5,643 nt of DNA, taken from contig JABUUQ010000002.1 of the NCBI GenBank assembly GCA_021443125.1, positions 222,469-228,111 on the forward strand, read 5' to 3'. This stretch comes from Bacteroidales bacterium (lineage in GTDB: Bacteria; Bacteroidota; Bacteroidia; Bacteroidales; P3). Below the pieces are notes generated by a model. That model was not told the DNA's origin and made no database searches. It saw only the letters and a program-made list of their open reading frames with translations. Below are positions 4,400 through 5,643 of the stretch, piece after piece. Both the position numbers and the translations under genes were made by a program. The first letter of the stretch is position 1, and each line of letters opens with the position of its first letter.

Positions 4400-5643
4400 T
4401 TATTGCAAAGAAATTTGCCATTCTTCTTCAAACTCCCAGCCTTTTCTTATGCCTATACGCTTGTTGAAGTATAGTATCTGCTCTGCCTGACGCGAAGAAA
4501 AGAAATCGTTGCCGTCCCACTTGTTATTGGAGTTTTCATCGACAATAGCACGCAATTTATAAGTGCCTTCCTTAAGGTTTTTGAAAATAAGTTTGTCTCC
4601 ATTAGTCTTTGCAATTATGTCTGTACCAATTTGTTTGCCTTGAATATCAAAAAGCGAAAGTATCAGTTGCATTGCCTGTTCGGACTGTAAGGAAAGAATA
4701 AATGTTCCGTAATCATCTCGGCTGTCGGTCTTGAAAATGTATCTTATGCTGTCGTTTGCATCGCCGTTATAGTCCTTAACTGCCGCTGTATCAATAAAAA
4801 GAGTGTATTTCTTATCTTCTTTCAGTGGGTAATCGCCTATAAGTTTTTTGGCATTATTGGCATCACGATAGAAAAGCACGATAGTGGTATCCTCCCCTTC
4901 AATAAGTTGGGTTTTCAATGGCAAAAATGCATCGTCTATAGGGCAAGGACTTGTTAGAGCAATAGTATCGAAAAATGCAAGTTCGTTTGCTGTGGCAGAA
5001 AACTTGAAACGACGTTTTTCATCCTTGTTAGCACGCCTGCGTTTTTGCTCCAATTCTATTTTTTCATTAAAGCCATTTGCCTCTCTTGCAATAAGTTGCA
5101 CTGTATCAAAAATTTGTTTGCCTGTTGCAAAGATTGTAACAAAGGAAACGCTGTCGGTGATAGTTTTTTCCACGATATACTCGTTTGCAGACAACATAGG
5201 ACGCTGGAATTCCAAAGAAAAACTATCAGTAAGCGAAGAAGAAAATTTCAGACTTAACTCTCTGTCGTTCAAAATCTTTGAAGATTCCAACCTCATCACC
5301 GTATCTTTTGCCAAAGTAAAGAAAACGCTATCGTCTTTCAAGGTTGAATCACTTTCGTTTCTTGCTTCGATTCTTTGAGTCAAAAAGCCCACACTTTCTG
5401 TTGGCAAATCATAGATAAGATTCTGGTTATTATCATCATAGGCCAAAAGAGAATAGTCGCCAGCCTTTATATTGGAGAAAACAAACCTTCCTAAACTGTC
5501 GCTGCGAGTAATATAGTCGGGAATGTTCTTGCTTTGATAGTCTTTATCTGCTGATTTATAAAGTGCTACATATTTGCCTGCCTCTGCTTTTTGGGTGTAG
5601 GCATTGAGTAGAACGCCTTTGCAGGTCATGGAATCTATCTCTG
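4400..5643 (-). CDS. Partial Ig-like / transthyretin-like repeat protein, Bacteroidota-type, function unknown
   Basis: About 414 codons of the 3' part are visible; the 5' end lies beyond the right edge. The frame stays open to 5643, reading EIDS before the Met at 5629, so that Met is most likely internal. Numbering from it, residues 1-90 resemble a transthyretin/carboxypeptidase-regulatory-like beta-sandwich, with GVLLNAYTQ at the start and SDSLGRFVFSNIKAGDYSL at 43-61. A middle beta-rich region (about 110-310) contains LSLKFSSSLTDSFSLEF, typical of Ig-like strands, and a basic stretch near 194-207. A second transthyretin-like module closes the protein (about 314-409). Each module ends in D-x-N-x-N-x3-D (D66-N68-N70-D74 and D364-N366-N368-D372), which resembles a calcium-binding loop. 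The ending GWEFEEEWQI fits a family of Bacteroidota proteins annotated as Ig-like-domain proteins, many with an N-terminal lipobox and a Big_5-type domain. Those parts are not visible here, so export as a lipoprotein is inferred. Its role is unknown, and adjacency to rpsP gives no functional clue. Confidence 0.85.
   Translation of the reverse strand, partial: EIDSMTCKGVLLNAYTQKAEAGKYVALYKSADKDYQSKNIPDYITRSDSLGRFVFSNIKAGDYSLLAYDDNNQNLIYDLPTESVGFLTQRIEARNESDSTLKDDSVFFTLAKDTVMRLESSKILNDRELSLKFSSSLTDSFSLEFQRPMLSANEYIVEKTITDSVSFVTIFATGKQIFDTVQLIAREANGFNEKIELEQKRRRANKDEKRRFKFSATANELAFFDTIALTSPCPIDDAFLPLKTQLIEGEDTTIVLFYRDANNAKKLIGDYPLKEDKKYTLFIDTAAVKDYNGDANDSIRYIFKTDSRDDYGTFILSLQSEQAMQLILSLFDIQGKQIGTDIIAKTNGDKLIFKNLKEGTYKLRAIVDENSNNKWDGNDFFSSRQAEQILYFNKRIGIRKGWEFEEEWQISLQ

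Noticed and set aside
4884..5378. Plus-strand open frame of 164 codons opposite the Ig-like gene
   Set aside because: It is a shadow of the well-supported minus-strand frame; low-complexity Ser/Phe/Leu content and no recognisable motif.
5627..5629. ATG at 5629 as the true start of the Ig-like protein
   Set aside because: The frame is open upstream to the window edge (EIDS precedes the Met), there is no signal peptide or lipobox after it, and the family normally has more N-terminal sequence.
1..5643. Mobile element, CRISPR array, defence or other novel multi-gene system
   Set aside because: There are no regularly spaced repeats, transposase motifs, terminal inverted repeats or effector-like genes. 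The genes are core ribosomal or common envelope families.

Overview
The window looks like ordinary chromosomal DNA from a low-GC member of the Bacteroidota, probably Bacteroidales-like. Four lines of evidence agree. Ribosomal protein S16 carries the long Lys/Ala/Glu-rich C-terminal extension seen in that phylum. Two intergenic regions hold Bacteroidota-type promoters (TTTG, about 19-20 bp, TAnnTTTG). The start codons sit in A-rich leaders mostly without a Shine-Dalgarno sequence. The partial protein at the right edge belongs to a Bacteroidota-type Ig-like/transthyretin-like family. Family calls rest on motif recognition by eye, since no database search was possible.

All four genes lie on the minus strand, so transcription runs from right to left. 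In that order they are: the 3' part of an Ig-like-domain protein of unknown function (4400-5643, 5' end outside the window); rpsP, ribosomal protein S16 (3791-4327), with its own clear promoter and a strong hairpin terminator; rimM, the 30S maturation factor (3106-3627); and a 947-residue secreted zinc peptidase of family M16, PqqL-like (178-3021), with a candidate promoter and a perfect 13-bp terminator hairpin. The left edge (1-112) has no supported gene. It holds a hairpin with a U-run that reads best as a plus-strand terminator, suggesting a convergent gene just beyond the window.

rpsP and rimM are functionally linked, because RimM acts on the 30S head where assembly of that region occurs. 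Here they are adjacent but separated by an intrinsic terminator, so they are not simply co-transcribed as in the classical rpsP-rimM-trmD-rplS operon. The M16 peptidase and the Ig-like protein are envelope or secreted proteins with no evident link to ribosome assembly. I found no mobile element, CRISPR array, tRNA, rRNA or defence system. The points most worth a second look are the inverted repeat that coincides with the M16 promoter, the internal repeat with two metal-loop-like motifs in the Ig-like protein, the degenerate second half of the M16 peptidase in exact register with the active half, and the charge-segregated tail of S16.
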